Assembly: GCA_017856455.1 (NCBI GenBank) | Contig: JAFMEZ010000005.1 | Span: forward strand, 1 to 64,000 | Direction of reading: 5' to 3' | DNA from: Parafilimonas sp. | GTDB lineage: Bacteria; Bacteroidota; Bacteroidia; Chitinophagales; Chitinophagaceae | Length of the DNA: 64,000 nucleotides | Shown: positions 45,088-54,065 of the stretch, in pieces | How the letters are laid out: each line of letters opens with the position of its first letter | Numbering within the stretch: position 1 is the first letter of the stretch | Made by a program: the position numbers and the translations under genes | The notes under the pieces: generated by a model | Seen by the model: only the letters and a program-made list of their open reading frames with translations | Database searches by the model: none | Told to the model about the DNA's origin: nothing

Positions 45088-46431
45088 TCATAGGGTTTCT
45101 AAGAATGCTGCAATTTTTTTTCTAACATTGGCACTGGTGGTAAAATGGTTATTGACCATAATTGAAAAAGCAAGCCATTTATTCTTTTTGTTTAAATAGA
45201 ATCCACTTAAACAAACCACACCATTTAATGTACCAGTTTTAGCGTAAATATAGTCAGTTGACTTTTTGGGGTAAAGTTTCAAATTGGCAGAACCCGCACC
45301 GGGCATGATTTTTTTGACCCTTTCCCAGCCAAACTCATCTCTCATTTTTTGGAGGATCCAAATCATATCAGCCGGACTAAACAAATTGTATCTACTGAGT
45401 CCACTTCCATCTACCCACTTTGGTGCCTGAGGTAAATCTGCAAAATCTTTATTCAGCAAAGCTGTGATGACCGCAGATTCATCCATTTTGTTTAACATCA
45501 TCTGGCTGATCATCTCCAAGCACATGTCTGCATAAAAATTATCACTTCGATCCATCATGTCGCTCAATAAACTATCAGTTGCTTGAGATGTGATTAAGGT
45601 TGGACTTTTATTTGATGAAAGTTTTATTGTTTCCGGATCAGCAAGATGGATAGATAAGTGTAAAGAATCACTCAATAATTCAATTGTTGATGATAGTCCG
45701 TTTGTTACAAACGGAACAATCATATTTGCTGATTTTTCTTTTCCTTCATGAAGAATAAATTCATTTTTATCCAATGATCGATTGACCTGAAAATTTTTTC
45801 CTGGCATACCAATGTCTACTTTCCAGTTGATCTCAGGTGATGAATACATGAAAACATCTACGGTATCTCCAGGGTAAGTGGGATTGTCTTTCTTGGATTT
45901 CTCCTGATACCATTGTAGTTGGTTGCCGTAAATTGGAAACGGACTTCTTTCAATCATATAGTCTTCAGCATAATCTTCCCAACTCCAGCCGGGACCCCAC
46001 TTTGCACTGTTCCAGTTATTCGGATTAATGTAAATAGGTTTGTTGACTTTCTTCAAGTAATCAAACAAAGGATGCGACTGAAACCTGGGGTGTAAAAAAC
46101 TTGGATCACCCGTTGGCGTCAACAATACCGCAGTATCTAAATCGCTAATAAATGCTGCCGGTAAATTTGCTGACAAATGTTTCATGGCAGCATAACAACT
46201 TACAATTTTTGTATTGCTTGCGGGAGTAAATAATTTATCAGATTGATATTGATATATCCAAGCTTTGTTATCTATATCCTGTACAGCTATTCCTATATGT
46301 GCTTTTGATAAGGATGAATCATTCAAAAGAAAACGACTTGCTTGTTTACCAATTTTTGAACTTATTGAACAAGACTGCAACGTGATTATAAAAATTGCAA
46401 TGCAAAAGGTTAAATATTTTTTGAAAATCAT
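45088..46431 (-). CDS. dacB: PBP4-type D-Ala-D-Ala carboxypeptidase/endopeptidase (lipoprotein)
   Basis: A 447-residue penicillin-binding protein of the S13 family: SxxK in PASNTKIVS (about 71-79), SxN in DGSGLSRYNL and KTGT near residue 390. The signal segment ends with a lipobox (LQSC, Cys about 21), so it is predicted to be lipid-anchored, which differs from the soluble E. coli protein. It trims or opens peptidoglycan cross-links. It starts at 46431, downstream of the arginase-fold gene on the same strand with a heptad repeat in the gap. Confidence 0.88.
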   Translation of the reverse strand: MIFKKYLTFCIAIFIITLQSCSISSKIGKQASRFLLNDSSLSKAHIGIAVQDIDNKAWIYQYQSDKLFTPASNTKIVSCYAAMKHLSANLPAAFISDLDTAVLLTPTGDPSFLHPRFQSHPLFDYLKKVNKPIYINPNNWNSAKWGPGWSWEDYAEDYMIERSPFPIYGNQLQWYQEKSKKDNPTYPGDTVDVFMYSSPEINWKVDIGMPGKNFQVNRSLDKNEFILHEGKEKSANMIVPFVTNGLSSTIELLSDSLHLSIHLADPETIKLSSNKSPTLITSQATDSLLSDMMDRSDNFYADMCLEMISQMMLNKMDESAVITALLNKDFADLPQAPKWVDGSGLSRYNLFSPADMIWILQKMRDEFGWERVKKIMPGAGSANLKLYPKKSTDYIYAKTGTLNGVVCLSGFYLNKKNKWLAFSIMVNNHFTTSANVRKKIAAFLETL

Positions 46432-46444
46432 ATTTTTATTTCAA

Positions 46445-46478
46445 TGTAACTGTTAACTGTCAACCATCAACTATTAAT
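46445..46478 (-). repeat. Heptad tandem repeat (GTTRACN type), copy 3
   Basis: About five 7-bp units (TGTAAC., TGTTAAC, TGTCAAC, CATCAAC, TATTAAT on the plus strand) lie in the 42-base gap between the arginase-fold gene and dacB, both minus strand, and reach the stop codon of the former. Related to copies at 10293, 19181 and 57843. Confidence 0.7.
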
Positions 46479-47604
46479 TTCTTTCCTGCAACCTCAACCA
46501 TCTTTCCGGTAGTTCATTGTTTCCTGCAGTATTGAAATCATTCACAGAGCAGGGAACATATTTGCCATCTGGCATTTTCATCCACCATCTTCCAGTTTTT
46601 CTGCTTTTTAGAAATGTAGTTTCTATCGCTGCAAATTCAAGATGACATTCAATGAACATTTCATTTTCATTGAGGTTGGCTTCAGTTCTACCGTATTGTA
46701 CTCCATCAATGTAATACCAAATCATTTGTGAAATCTGCTTTGCGAGATTGAGTTGAGGGTCTTTAGACAACTGATATCCAAATATGCCAACAGATTTCAT
46801 TTGATTACTCATGCCTGCATACTTCATTAATGCGCAAGCCTCTTCTCCATTAAAGCCATTTGGACTGCTTCCATCCCAGAATGTTGCTGCTCCAAGTGCA
46901 GCAATATCAAACATCAACATATCACTGCTTCTGATGGCAGGTTCCATCTCTTCAATATTCTCTTTTACTTTTCCAAGGCGATAACAATCGAATCTAAGCT
47001 TATCCATCGTCTCAAGCATATGTGGATGGACATAATAACTCTGAAATCCGATATGGTTATAGTGTCTGATAAAATTTGGCTCTCCTGTGAGGAGTTCCAT
47101 TAAAAAGTTTTTGGAGCGAACAGGATTGTCTAATGACAGGTCAATATATGCATCGACACCAGTTACTTCAATGATTTTTTTTACTTCTCGATATGCCTCA
47201 TAAACAGCCAAACCCAAATCGTGAGAACCTCCTAAAAGAAGAAATATTTTATTTTTTTCAATGATTTCTTTTGCGACTGTTTTAACAGCAGCATAGGTAT
47301 CTGAAATGGAAGCTCCCAGTTTTATTTTCCCAATGTCTGCAATATTGATTTGTTTATGCCAGTAAAAAAGCGTGTAAAACTCTTTCCTTATTGCATCCGT
47401 TTCAGCAAGTACATTTCCCAACTGGCCATCACCTCTTAGCTCATCACAGGTTGCAATTACGATGTCTGCATGTGTTATATCAGGGAACTCATTTTGAAAA
47501 ATGGAGATTGATTTGCCCACCTGTCCATCTTTTAATTCTCCATCATCTAGAATTTTTGCCAGGTCACGGGGCTCTAAAAAATCTATAATGCTCTCAAACG
47601 CCAT
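46474..47604 (-). CDS. Arginase/formimidoylglutamase-fold protein with incomplete metal site
   Basis: A 376-residue protein with the ureohydrolase fold: the first metal-binding segment is present as GGSHDLG. The second, normally DAHxDxR, reads D-L-S-L-D, and the third, normally DxDxxDP, reads FDIAALGAA, so one His and one Asp ligand are replaced by Ser and Ala. It may be an inactive relative or use a different site. No histidine-utilisation genes are nearby. The start is ATG 47604 (MAFESI); the longer reading from 47622 adds six residues. It is divergent from pheS and its stop lies in a heptad repeat. Confidence 0.75.
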   Translation of the reverse strand: MAFESIIDFLEPRDLAKILDDGELKDGQVGKSISIFQNEFPDITHADIVIATCDELRGDGQLGNVLAETDAIRKEFYTLFYWHKQINIADIGKIKLGASISDTYAAVKTVAKEIIEKNKIFLLLGGSHDLGLAVYEAYREVKKIIEVTGVDAYIDLSLDNPVRSKNFLMELLTGEPNFIRHYNHIGFQSYYVHPHMLETMDKLRFDCYRLGKVKENIEEMEPAIRSSDMLMFDIAALGAATFWDGSSPNGFNGEEACALMKYAGMSNQMKSVGIFGYQLSKDPQLNLAKQISQMIWYYIDGVQYGRTEANLNENEMFIECHLEFAAIETTFLKSRKTGRWWMKMPDGKYVPCSVNDFNTAGNNELPERWLRLQERN

Positions 47605-47619
47605 GTTTAGATATTTCAG

Positions 47620-47627
47620 CAAACCTA
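47620..47627 (-). promoter_or_regulatory. -7 element before the arginase-fold gene
   Basis: Minus-strand TAGGTTTG, full match to TAnnTTTG, 15 bases before the ATG at 47604. Confidence 0.4.
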
Positions 47628-47697
47628 CTTAATCTTAGGGTAAAGAATGAATCACAAAATCTGCAATTTGTGATGGATGGAAGAAGTTGCTATTCGT

Positions 47698-47705
47698 TAT
47701 CTTCG
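47698..47705 (+). promoter_or_regulatory. -7-like element immediately before pheS
   Basis: TATCTTCG (one mismatch) ends exactly four bases before the ATG at 47710. This supports 47710, not 47677, as the pheS start. Confidence 0.4.
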
Positions 47706-47709
47706 CATC

Positions 47710-48738
47710 ATGGAGAAAATCCTTGCCAACATCGAAGAATATTCAAAAGAAATCAATGCTTTTCATGCTGAAAATGCTGAAGTATTGGAGCAGTTTAGAA
47801 TTAAATTTCTGGGAGTAAAGGGACTTGTCAAGAGTCTGATGGGAGAGATGCAGCATGTGCCGGTTGATCAAAAAAAATCATTCGGACAAATCTTAAATGG
47901 ATTTAAACAGCTTGCTGAAGCAAAATACAATACTGAAAAAGAGCGCCTTTCTGTTGGTAAGAGTACCTCATCATTTCAAATGGATCCAACATTGCCAGGA
48001 ATACCGATGGCATCTGGAAGCAGGCATCCAGTTACTTTGATGAGAAACAAGATTGTTGAAATTTTTGAACGATTGTCATTTACTGTTGCAGAGGGTCCTG
48101 AAATTGAAGATGATTGGCACAATTTTACTGCACTGAATTTAGATGAAAATCACCCTGCAAGAGATATGCAGGATACATTTTACTTGTCAACCGATCCTGC
48201 AATTTTACTAAGAACACATACCAGCAATGTACAGATCAGAGCAATGGAAAATCATAAACCACCAATCAGGATTATTTGTCCTGGTAGGGTTTATCGAAAC
48301 GAAACCATCAGTGCCAGATCACATTGCTTCTTTCATCAGGTTGAAGGATTGTATATAGATGAAAATGTTTCATTTGCTGATTTGAAACAAACGCTATATC
48401 ATTTTGTAAAGGAAATGTTTGGCAGTGATGTGAAAGTAAGATTCAGGCCGAGTTATTTTCCATTTACCGAGCCAAGTGCTGAAATGGACATCAGTTGTAT
48501 GCTATGTCACGGGGATGGATGTGCAGTTTGTAAACGAACAGGATGGTTGGAAATACTAGGATGTGGAATGGTGCACCCCAACGTTTTAAGCAACTGCGGA
48601 ATAGACCCTAACAAGTATACTGGTTTTGCATTTGGAATGGGAGTTGAAAGACCTGCCCTTTTAAAATATGGAATCACTGATATAAGATTATTCAGTGAAA
48701 ATGATGTTCGCTTCTTAGAACAGTTCAGGGGAGCATAA
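47710..48738 (+). CDS. pheS: Phenylalanyl-tRNA synthetase alpha subunit
   Basis: Catalytic subunit that charges tRNA-Phe with the beta subunit (not in the window). From ATG 47710 it has 342 residues: an N-terminal coiled-coil arm, then the class II core with HP.TLM (about 115), FxxVEGP-type sequence (TVAEGPEIEDDWHNF), the RTHTSNVQIRAME segment, motif 2 (PGRVYRNETISARSH) and motif 3 (GFAFGMGVERPALLKYG). The in-frame ATG at 47677 would add 11 residues, but a -7 box overlaps them. The SDR gene follows ten bases later. Confidence 0.95.
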   Translation: MEKILANIEEYSKEINAFHAENAEVLEQFRIKFLGVKGLVKSLMGEMQHVPVDQKKSFGQILNGFKQLAEAKYNTEKERLSVGKSTSSFQMDPTLPGIPMASGSRHPVTLMRNKIVEIFERLSFTVAEGPEIEDDWHNFTALNLDENHPARDMQDTFYLSTDPAILLRTHTSNVQIRAMENHKPPIRIICPGRVYRNETISARSHCFFHQVEGLYIDENVSFADLKQTLYHFVKEMFGSDVKVRFRPSYFPFTEPSAEMDISCMLCHGDGCAVCKRTGWLEILGCGMVHPNVLSNCGIDPNKYTGFAFGMGVERPALLKYGITDIRLFSENDVRFLEQFRGA

Positions 48739-48748
48739 TTCCTCAATC

Positions 48749-49735
48749 ATGAAAAAAATATTCATAACAGGTGCATCTGGCTTATTGGGTTCTTACCTGA
48801 TAAAAGATTTATTGAAGGATGGTGATGCTGAACTGGTATCATTGTTTCGAACGGAGAAAAGTACGCTGCTCACCAAAGAGGAAATTGCAAAAATAACTTG
48901 GGTGCAAGGTGATATATTGGATGTGGATCTATTAATGGATGCAATGAAAGGTTGCAAGCATGTATATCATTGTGCAGGACTGGTATCATTCAATCCAAAG
49001 CGAGCGAATGATTTAATGAAAATCAATGTGGAAGGAACTGCGAACATGGTCAATGCGGCTTTGGAATTGGGTATTGAAAAGTTTGTGCATGTTAGTTCTG
49101 TTGCAGCCATAGGAAGAAAACGGAATAATCAAACTGTGCATGAGGGACTTCAATGGGATGAGTCTGCTAATCCATCTGTTTATGGAAGGAGCAAGTATCT
49201 GGGCGAAATGGAAGTTTGGAGAGCTGTAGGAGAGGGCTTACGTGCAATTATCGTTAATCCAGTGATCATATTGGGAAAAGGTGACTGGAATGAAGGTTCA
49301 TGTGCTACTTTCAGAAATGCTTACAATGAATTTCCTTGGTATACGGAGGGGGTGAGTGGGTTTGTTGATGCCGCTGATGTGTCTCGAGCAATGATTAAAT
49401 TGATGGAGAGTGAAATTGTTGGTGAGCGATTTGTTGTTTCAGGTGAAAATTTAACCTATCGGGAAGTATTCAATATGATGGCTGATGGTTTTCAAAAGAA
49501 AAGACCCCATTTGAAGGTCAGTCCACTTCTCGCAGCAATAGTATGGCGACTCGTAAAGTTAAAAAGTGCAGTTACAGGCGAAGAACCCTTATTGACCAAA
49601 GAAACTGCTGAAACAGCCCAACAAATAGTACATTTTGATCATTCTAAATTGCTAAATGCAATTCCAGGATTTCATTTCACACCAATTCATGAAACCATCC
49701 GGGAGAGCTGCCGTTATTATCTTTCAAGAATTTAG
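48749..49735 (+). CDS. NAD-dependent epimerase/dehydratase (extended SDR)
   Basis: A 328-residue extended short-chain dehydrogenase: the cofactor motif FITGASGLLGSYL (about 5-17), the active-site Ser near VSSVAAIG and Tyr-x3-Lys in YGRSKYLGE. It resembles dihydroflavonol-4-reductase-like and NDP-sugar epimerases; the substrate is unknown. It shares the pheS strand, ten bases downstream, and its end overlaps the convergent LpxD-like gene by four bases. Confidence 0.85.
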   Translation: MKKIFITGASGLLGSYLIKDLLKDGDAELVSLFRTEKSTLLTKEEIAKITWVQGDILDVDLLMDAMKGCKHVYHCAGLVSFNPKRANDLMKINVEGTANMVNAALELGIEKFVHVSSVAAIGRKRNNQTVHEGLQWDESANPSVYGRSKYLGEMEVWRAVGEGLRAIIVNPVIILGKGDWNEGSCATFRNAYNEFPWYTEGVSGFVDAADVSRAMIKLMESEIVGERFVVSGENLTYREVFNMMADGFQKKRPHLKVSPLLAAIVWRLVKLKSAVTGEEPLLTKETAETAQQIVHFDHSKLLNAIPGFHFTPIHETIRESCRYYLSRI

Positions 49736-50682
49736 TGCTTTGATTTTCTGAAGAAATCCCACATTTCTGGAATCCTTCTCATCCAAATCCGTTCCTTCAT
49801 TTTGACTGCTGTATCAATTGCGGGGATACCCCAAACAGATCTGCCTGGCTCAACATCCTGAAAAACTCCACTCATAGGATTGATTACAGTCCCTTTACCG
49901 ACTCTTGTTGTCTTTCCAATACCTACCATCCCCCAGAGCATAACATCATCTTCCAGTGTGCTGGCACCAGCTATGGCCGACCCAGCGGCAATAAGACAGT
50001 TTCTCCCAATGACGACATCATGACCAATATGATTCATGTTATCGATCTTGGTGCCTTTCCCAATGATGGTATCATGGGTAACGCCTTTGTCAATGCAACA
50101 ATTTGTGCCAATTTCCACATAATCCTCAATGATCACTCTTCCGCAAGACTCCATTTTTTTGTAGGCAACTGTTCTGTTTTTCTTTTTATTGTAATAGAAA
50201 GCGTCACCCCCAATAACGGTTCCTGATTGAATGATTACATGATCGCCAATGATACTATTATCCATTATGGTAACATTTGGTTGGATGATACAATGGCTAC
50301 CAATGGTAACATGATGTCCGATAAAAACATTCGGACCAACATAAGATGTTGCATCGATGATGGCTGTTTCATCAATCATTTTTTTTGCAGGCTTAAATGG
50401 ACGAAAATGATTTACAATCGTCAAATAAGCTTCAAATGGTTCATCAACAATCAATAACGTTTTATCAGATGGATGTGCTGCATGCTGGTCAATGATGATA
50501 AAATTCGCTGCAGATTCAAAACAAGTTTTATAATATTTTGGATGATCAACAAATACAATATCACCCGTTTCTACTTTGTGAATTTCATTAATGCCAATTG
50601 CAAATGATGAATCATTTCCATCAATTTTTGCATTGATCATCTTTGCGATTTCGGTAACAGAAACAGGAGAAGGAAATTTCAT
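49732..50682 (-). CDS. LpxD-like left-handed beta-helix acyltransferase
   Basis: A 316-residue hexapeptide-repeat protein. An N-terminal LpxD-type uridine-binding region (about 1-100) is followed by many I-x-G-x-x repeats (about 105-275), and the catalytic His lies in the NMNHIGHDVVIG stretch (about 217-228). It is like UDP-3-O-acylglucosamine N-acyltransferase of lipid A synthesis, but it stands apart from other lpx genes and has a shorter C-terminal segment than E. coli LpxD, so a paralogue with another substrate is possible. Confidence 0.8.
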   Translation of the reverse strand: MKFPSPVSVTEIAKMINAKIDGNDSSFAIGINEIHKVETGDIVFVDHPKYYKTCFESAANFIIIDQHAAHPSDKTLLIVDEPFEAYLTIVNHFRPFKPAKKMIDETAIIDATSYVGPNVFIGHHVTIGSHCIIQPNVTIMDNSIIGDHVIIQSGTVIGGDAFYYNKKKNRTVAYKKMESCGRVIIEDYVEIGTNCCIDKGVTHDTIIGKGTKIDNMNHIGHDVVIGRNCLIAAGSAIAGASTLEDDVMLWGMVGIGKTTRVGKGTVINPMSGVFQDVEPGRSVWGIPAIDTAVKMKERIWMRRIPEMWDFFRKSKH

Positions 50683-51005
50683 TTTTAAAAAATTTTATCA
50701 AAGATACTTGATGAATTTGCTTTCTATTTTTCAATTCAAATGCTTTGAAACGAGGTGTATCGATTCAAAGTAATTCACATATTCAAAAAAAATGTGCATA
50801 AAATAGTTGCGAAAAAATTTCTTGTAAATAAAATATATTTATAATATTGTGTAGGGAATTTAATTCCCGGTACTTATTAACCCATCTATATAACAACGCT
50901 CGGTTTCCACCGAGCGTTGTGCTTTAATATACTATATCACTTGAAAATCACTGCTGGTGTGCATTTCAGCAAAATAATTCACTTACATTGCATTAAATTT
51001 TTTTT
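50683..51005. other. 323-base intergenic region between lpxD-like gene and yicC
   Basis: This is the longest gene-free stretch in the window. It is A+T-rich apart from the block 50853-50920, which holds two hairpins and a promoter-like sequence just upstream (listed separately). I see no ORF of useful length on either strand and no tRNA fold. Confidence 0.7.
50850..50928 (+). ncRNA. Candidate small RNA
   Basis: A promoter-like TTG (50822-50824), 17-base spacer and TAATATTG (50842-50849) precede it. The RNA would have a first hairpin GGGAAT/ATTCCC (50854-50868), about 24 unpaired bases and a perfect 12-bp stem ACAACGCTCGGT/ACCGAGCGTTGT with loop TTCC (50893-50920). A weak T run (GCTTTAAT) follows, so termination is not assured. 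No known RNA family is recognised. The block is distinctly richer in G+C than its surroundings. Confidence 0.4.
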
Positions 51006-51884
51006 ATGCTTAGATCAATGACTGGTTATGGACGAGCAGAAAAAACCATCGGTGAAAAACACTTTATGGTTGAGCTTCGATCGCTAAATGGCAAACAGAT
51101 TGATCTCCTCTTAAAGGCTCCTGCACCCCTTAAACCATATGAATTTGATATTAGAAACCTGATCAACGAACAACTGATCAGAGGAAGTATTGAGTGTTCA
51201 ATCACCATTAAATTGAATGGAACTGCTAAACCTTCCTCTATCAATCTTGATTTGGTAAAAGCATATTTCAATCAATTAAAAACTCTCGCTGCTGATTTAA
51301 AAGCAGATGATCATCAACTTTTTGCATCAATACTTCGACTTCCAGATGTTGTGTCTGCTTCAACTGATGTTATTAGCAAAGAAGAATGGGAATTCCTCCA
51401 AAAAATTTTAATCGAAGCGATCGATATGTTAAACAAGCATCGGATGGATGAGGGAGATGCATTAGAAAAAGAATTGAAACTCAGAATATCCAATATTGAG
51501 TCGCTGCAAAAAAAAGTTTTGGAATTAGAGCCACTTAGAAAAGAAAAAATACGCGAACATTTATTAAAACTTGTTCAAGAGCATGTTGCAAAGGAGATTG
51601 GTGTAGACATGAATCGTTTTGAGCAGGAGTTGATCTATTATTTTGAGAAAATTGACCTTACCGAAGAACAAGTGCGACTTTCAAATCATTGTCAATATTT
51701 TAAGTCATTGTTAGAGGAAAAGGAGTTCAATAAGGGACGAAAACTGTCCTTCCTTTTACAGGAAATCGGCAGGGAAATCAATACCACAGGTTCTAAAGCC
51801 TATGATTCCAATATCCAGAAATGCGTGGTTGAGATGAAAGATGAACTGGAAAAAGCCAAGGAACAGGTACTGAATGTCCTTTGA
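51006..51884 (+). CDS. YicC family protein (endoribonuclease-related)
   Basis: A 292-residue protein with the N-terminal YicC domain (MLRSMTGYGRAE start, typical of the family) and the C-terminal DUF1732 domain (REINTTGSKAYDSNIQKCVVEMK near the end). YicC-type proteins have been linked to RNA decay. It follows the candidate RNA region, and the gldH gene begins 22 bases after its stop. Confidence 0.9.
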   Translation: MLRSMTGYGRAEKTIGEKHFMVELRSLNGKQIDLLLKAPAPLKPYEFDIRNLINEQLIRGSIECSITIKLNGTAKPSSINLDLVKAYFNQLKTLAADLKADDHQLFASILRLPDVVSASTDVISKEEWEFLQKILIEAIDMLNKHRMDEGDALEKELKLRISNIESLQKKVLELEPLRKEKIREHLLKLVQEHVAKEIGVDMNRFEQELIYYFEKIDLTEEQVRLSNHCQYFKSLLEEKEFNKGRKLSFLLQEIGREINTTGSKAYDSNIQKCVVEMKDELEKAKEQVLNVL

Positions 51885-51894
51885 TCAAGTTGAC

Positions 51895-51902
51895 TACCTT
51901 TG
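51895..51902 (+). promoter_or_regulatory. -7 element immediately before gldH
   Basis: TACCTTTG, full match to TAnnTTTG, ends four bases before the ATG at 51907 and supports that start over 51874. No proper -33 element is visible at the usual spacing. Confidence 0.45.
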
Positions 51903-51906
51903 TGGT

Positions 51907-52374
51907 ATGATGCTTAAAAAATTACTGATCCCGCTTTCAGCACTTATTTTGTGGGGCTGCCAGGAGTCATCACTTTACCAAAAGGTCGTTTTCTTTCCTG
52001 AACATTCTTGGTCTTATGACAACAGGCCTAGTTTTGACTTTAAAATCAGTGATACATTAGCCAGGTACAGGGTCTTTTTTGTGATCAGACATACCGAAGC
52101 ATACGAATACAATAATATTTGGGTTCAGATTTCAAGCCAACTGCCAGGTGATTCCCTTCGCCGTTCAGATCGATTCAATTTACCTCTTGCCAATGAAAAA
52201 GGCTGGCTTGGTACTGGCATGGATGATATATTTGACCACAGAATTTTACTCTATCCCCAGCCTGTTTCTTTTAAAAAACCCGGCAACTACAATATTGAAA
52301 TTAAGCAGGATATGCGCATTGATCCTCTTCCTCATGTCATGAACATAGGACTCAGACTGGAAAAAGTGAATTGA
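51907..52374 (+). CDS. gldH: Gliding motility lipoprotein GldH
   Basis: A 155-residue lipoprotein: short hydrophobic signal ending in a lipobox (LWGC, Cys about 18), then the HSWSYDNRPSFDF and HTEAYEYNNIWV stretches that mark GldH. It belongs to the set of gliding-motility lipoproteins of Bacteroidota; the exact role is unclear. The start is ATG 51907; the longer frame from 51874 would overlap yicC and the -7 box. The histidine kinase starts one base after its stop. Confidence 0.85.
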   Translation: MMLKKLLIPLSALILWGCQESSLYQKVVFFPEHSWSYDNRPSFDFKISDTLARYRVFFVIRHTEAYEYNNIWVQISSQLPGDSLRRSDRFNLPLANEKGWLGTGMDDIFDHRILLYPQPVSFKKPGNYNIEIKQDMRIDPLPHVMNIGLRLEKVN

Positions 52375-52375
52375 T

Positions 52376-53368
52376 ATGCGAAAAATGCTTGATAAAATCC
52401 CGCTCAAATTTGCCGAATATGCATTTTGGATTTTGGTAGTCTATATCCTTGCAGCCCTAGCATGGTGGTATATAGAACTGGATCAGCAAAATGATCTGAT
52501 GTTACAATACAAAATGGAAACCCTGCAAAACAGTGGACTCCTCAATAAGAAAGCCCTCAGTGAAATCCAAGATGAACATCAGCGAAATGCAAAGCAATAT
52601 ATTGGCGAAGGACTGACTTTCTTTGGATTTATTGTATTGGGAGGAATTTTGCTCTACATAGCAGTAAGAAGACAAATTCGTTACCATTTGCAGCAAAAGA
52701 ACTTCATGATGGCTGTTACGCATGAACTGAAAACTCCCATAGCAGTAACAAAACTGAGCCTGGAAACATTGAAAAGACATCAATTGGATGAAGAAAAGAA
52801 AACTAAACTCATTCATCAGGCAATTAATGAAACAGAACGCCTGGATACGCTTTGCAATAATATTCTTCTCAGTTCACAATTGGATGCTGGAGGATATCAA
52901 CTGAGTAAAGACCTTTTCAATGTTTCTGCCTTACTCACCAATGCAGTTGATGCATTTAAAATCAGGTATCCTGGTAGAAAATTTTTACTCGAAAAAGCTG
53001 GAGATATACATTGTGTTGGAGATGAATTTTTGATCCGATTGGTCATCAATAACATTATCGATAATGCCATTAAATACACAAAAGCAGACTCAGATATTGC
53101 ATTTGAATGCATTGAGGATAATGATAGCATTGAAATACATGTTAAGGATCAGGGTGAAGGAATACCTTCTGCATTGAAAAGTAAAATATTTGAGAGATTC
53201 TACCGTTTGGAAGATGAACGTACACGCAAGTCTAAGGGGACAGGCTTAGGGCTTTATCTTAGTACAAAAATCATCAATGACCATGGTGGTGCAATTGAAG
53301 TGAGAGACAATTTACCAAAGGGAAGTATTTTTGTGATCCAGCTCCCAAAACCAATCATCAATGGCTGA
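52376..53368 (+). CDS. Sensor histidine kinase
   Basis: A 330-residue membrane kinase: membrane helices at about 14-32 and 78-96 flank a short (about 45-residue) periplasmic segment. No HAMP domain is evident. The H box has His116 (AVTHELKTP), and the N, G1 and G2 boxes are NNIIDNAIKYT, DQGEGIP and GTGLGLYLS. The signal is unknown. The response-regulator gene overlaps its end by eight bases, so the two form one system, and gldH is just upstream. Confidence 0.92.
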   Translation: MRKMLDKIPLKFAEYAFWILVVYILAALAWWYIELDQQNDLMLQYKMETLQNSGLLNKKALSEIQDEHQRNAKQYIGEGLTFFGFIVLGGILLYIAVRRQIRYHLQQKNFMMAVTHELKTPIAVTKLSLETLKRHQLDEEKKTKLIHQAINETERLDTLCNNILLSSQLDAGGYQLSKDLFNVSALLTNAVDAFKIRYPGRKFLLEKAGDIHCVGDEFLIRLVINNIIDNAIKYTKADSDIAFECIEDNDSIEIHVKDQGEGIPSALKSKIFERFYRLEDERTRKSKGTGLGLYLSTKIINDHGGAIEVRDNLPKGSIFVIQLPKPIING

Positions 53369-54065
53369 TAAAAAAGCAACCATATTACTTGTAGAAGATG
53401 AAGAAAATCTTCAAGAGGCCCTTAAATTAAACCTCGAACTCGAGGGATATGAGGTTTCCTGTGTGGGGGATGGATCTGCTGCACTCAAAAAAATTAAAGA
53501 AGAATACTTTGATCTAATTCTCTTGGATGTAATGCTTCCAGAGGTTGATGGGTTTGATGTTAGCGAAACCATCAGACTGCAAAATATTAATACACCCATT
53601 TTAATGCTGAGTGCAAGATCAACCAGTGCAGATAGAGTAACCGGACTTAAAAAAGGGGCTGATGATTATCTTACAAAGCCATTTAATTTGGAGGAGTTAT
53701 TGCTTAGGGTTGAAAAATTAATTGAAAAAAATAAAAAACTTTCAGATCGCTCTAATGTCAATGAGGTGATACACTTCGGCGGGAATACCATCAACTTCAA
53801 ATCTCAAAAAGCTGTCAATCTGCACGGTGAGGAAGTTGAATTGAGTAAAAAAGAGATCATGTTACTCAAACTAATGATTGAATACAAGAACGAAGTGGTC
53901 TCAAGAGAAAAGATATTGCAAGTTGTTTGGGGCTATCAAGTATTTCCAACCACTCGAACCATTGATAATTTCATCTTAAATTTTAGGAAATACTTCGAAA
54001 AAGATCCTAAAAATCCTAAGCACTTTCATTCAGTAAGAAGTGTAGGGTATCGTTTCAATATTTGA
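53361..54065 (+). CDS. OmpR/PhoB-type response regulator
   Basis: A 234-residue regulator: receiver domain (1-120) with acidic pocket EDEE, phospho-acceptor Asp56 (LILLDVMLP), and Lys in DDYLTKPFN, and a winged-helix DNA-binding domain (about 135-232) with SVGYRFNI end. It pairs with the overlapping kinase gene. Target genes unknown. Confidence 0.94.
   Translation: MADKKATILLVEDEENLQEALKLNLELEGYEVSCVGDGSAALKKIKEEYFDLILLDVMLPEVDGFDVSETIRLQNINTPILMLSARSTSADRVTGLKKGADDYLTKPFNLEELLLRVEKLIEKNKKLSDRSNVNEVIHFGGNTINFKSQKAVNLHGEEVELSKKEIMLLKLMIEYKNEVVSREKILQVVWGYQVFPTTRTIDNFILNFRKYFEKDPKNPKHFHSVRSVGYRFNI

Noticed and set aside
47677-47709. Upstream ATG of pheS as the start
   Set aside because: A -7-type box lies within these codons and the extra 11 residues are not needed for a normal-length PheS.
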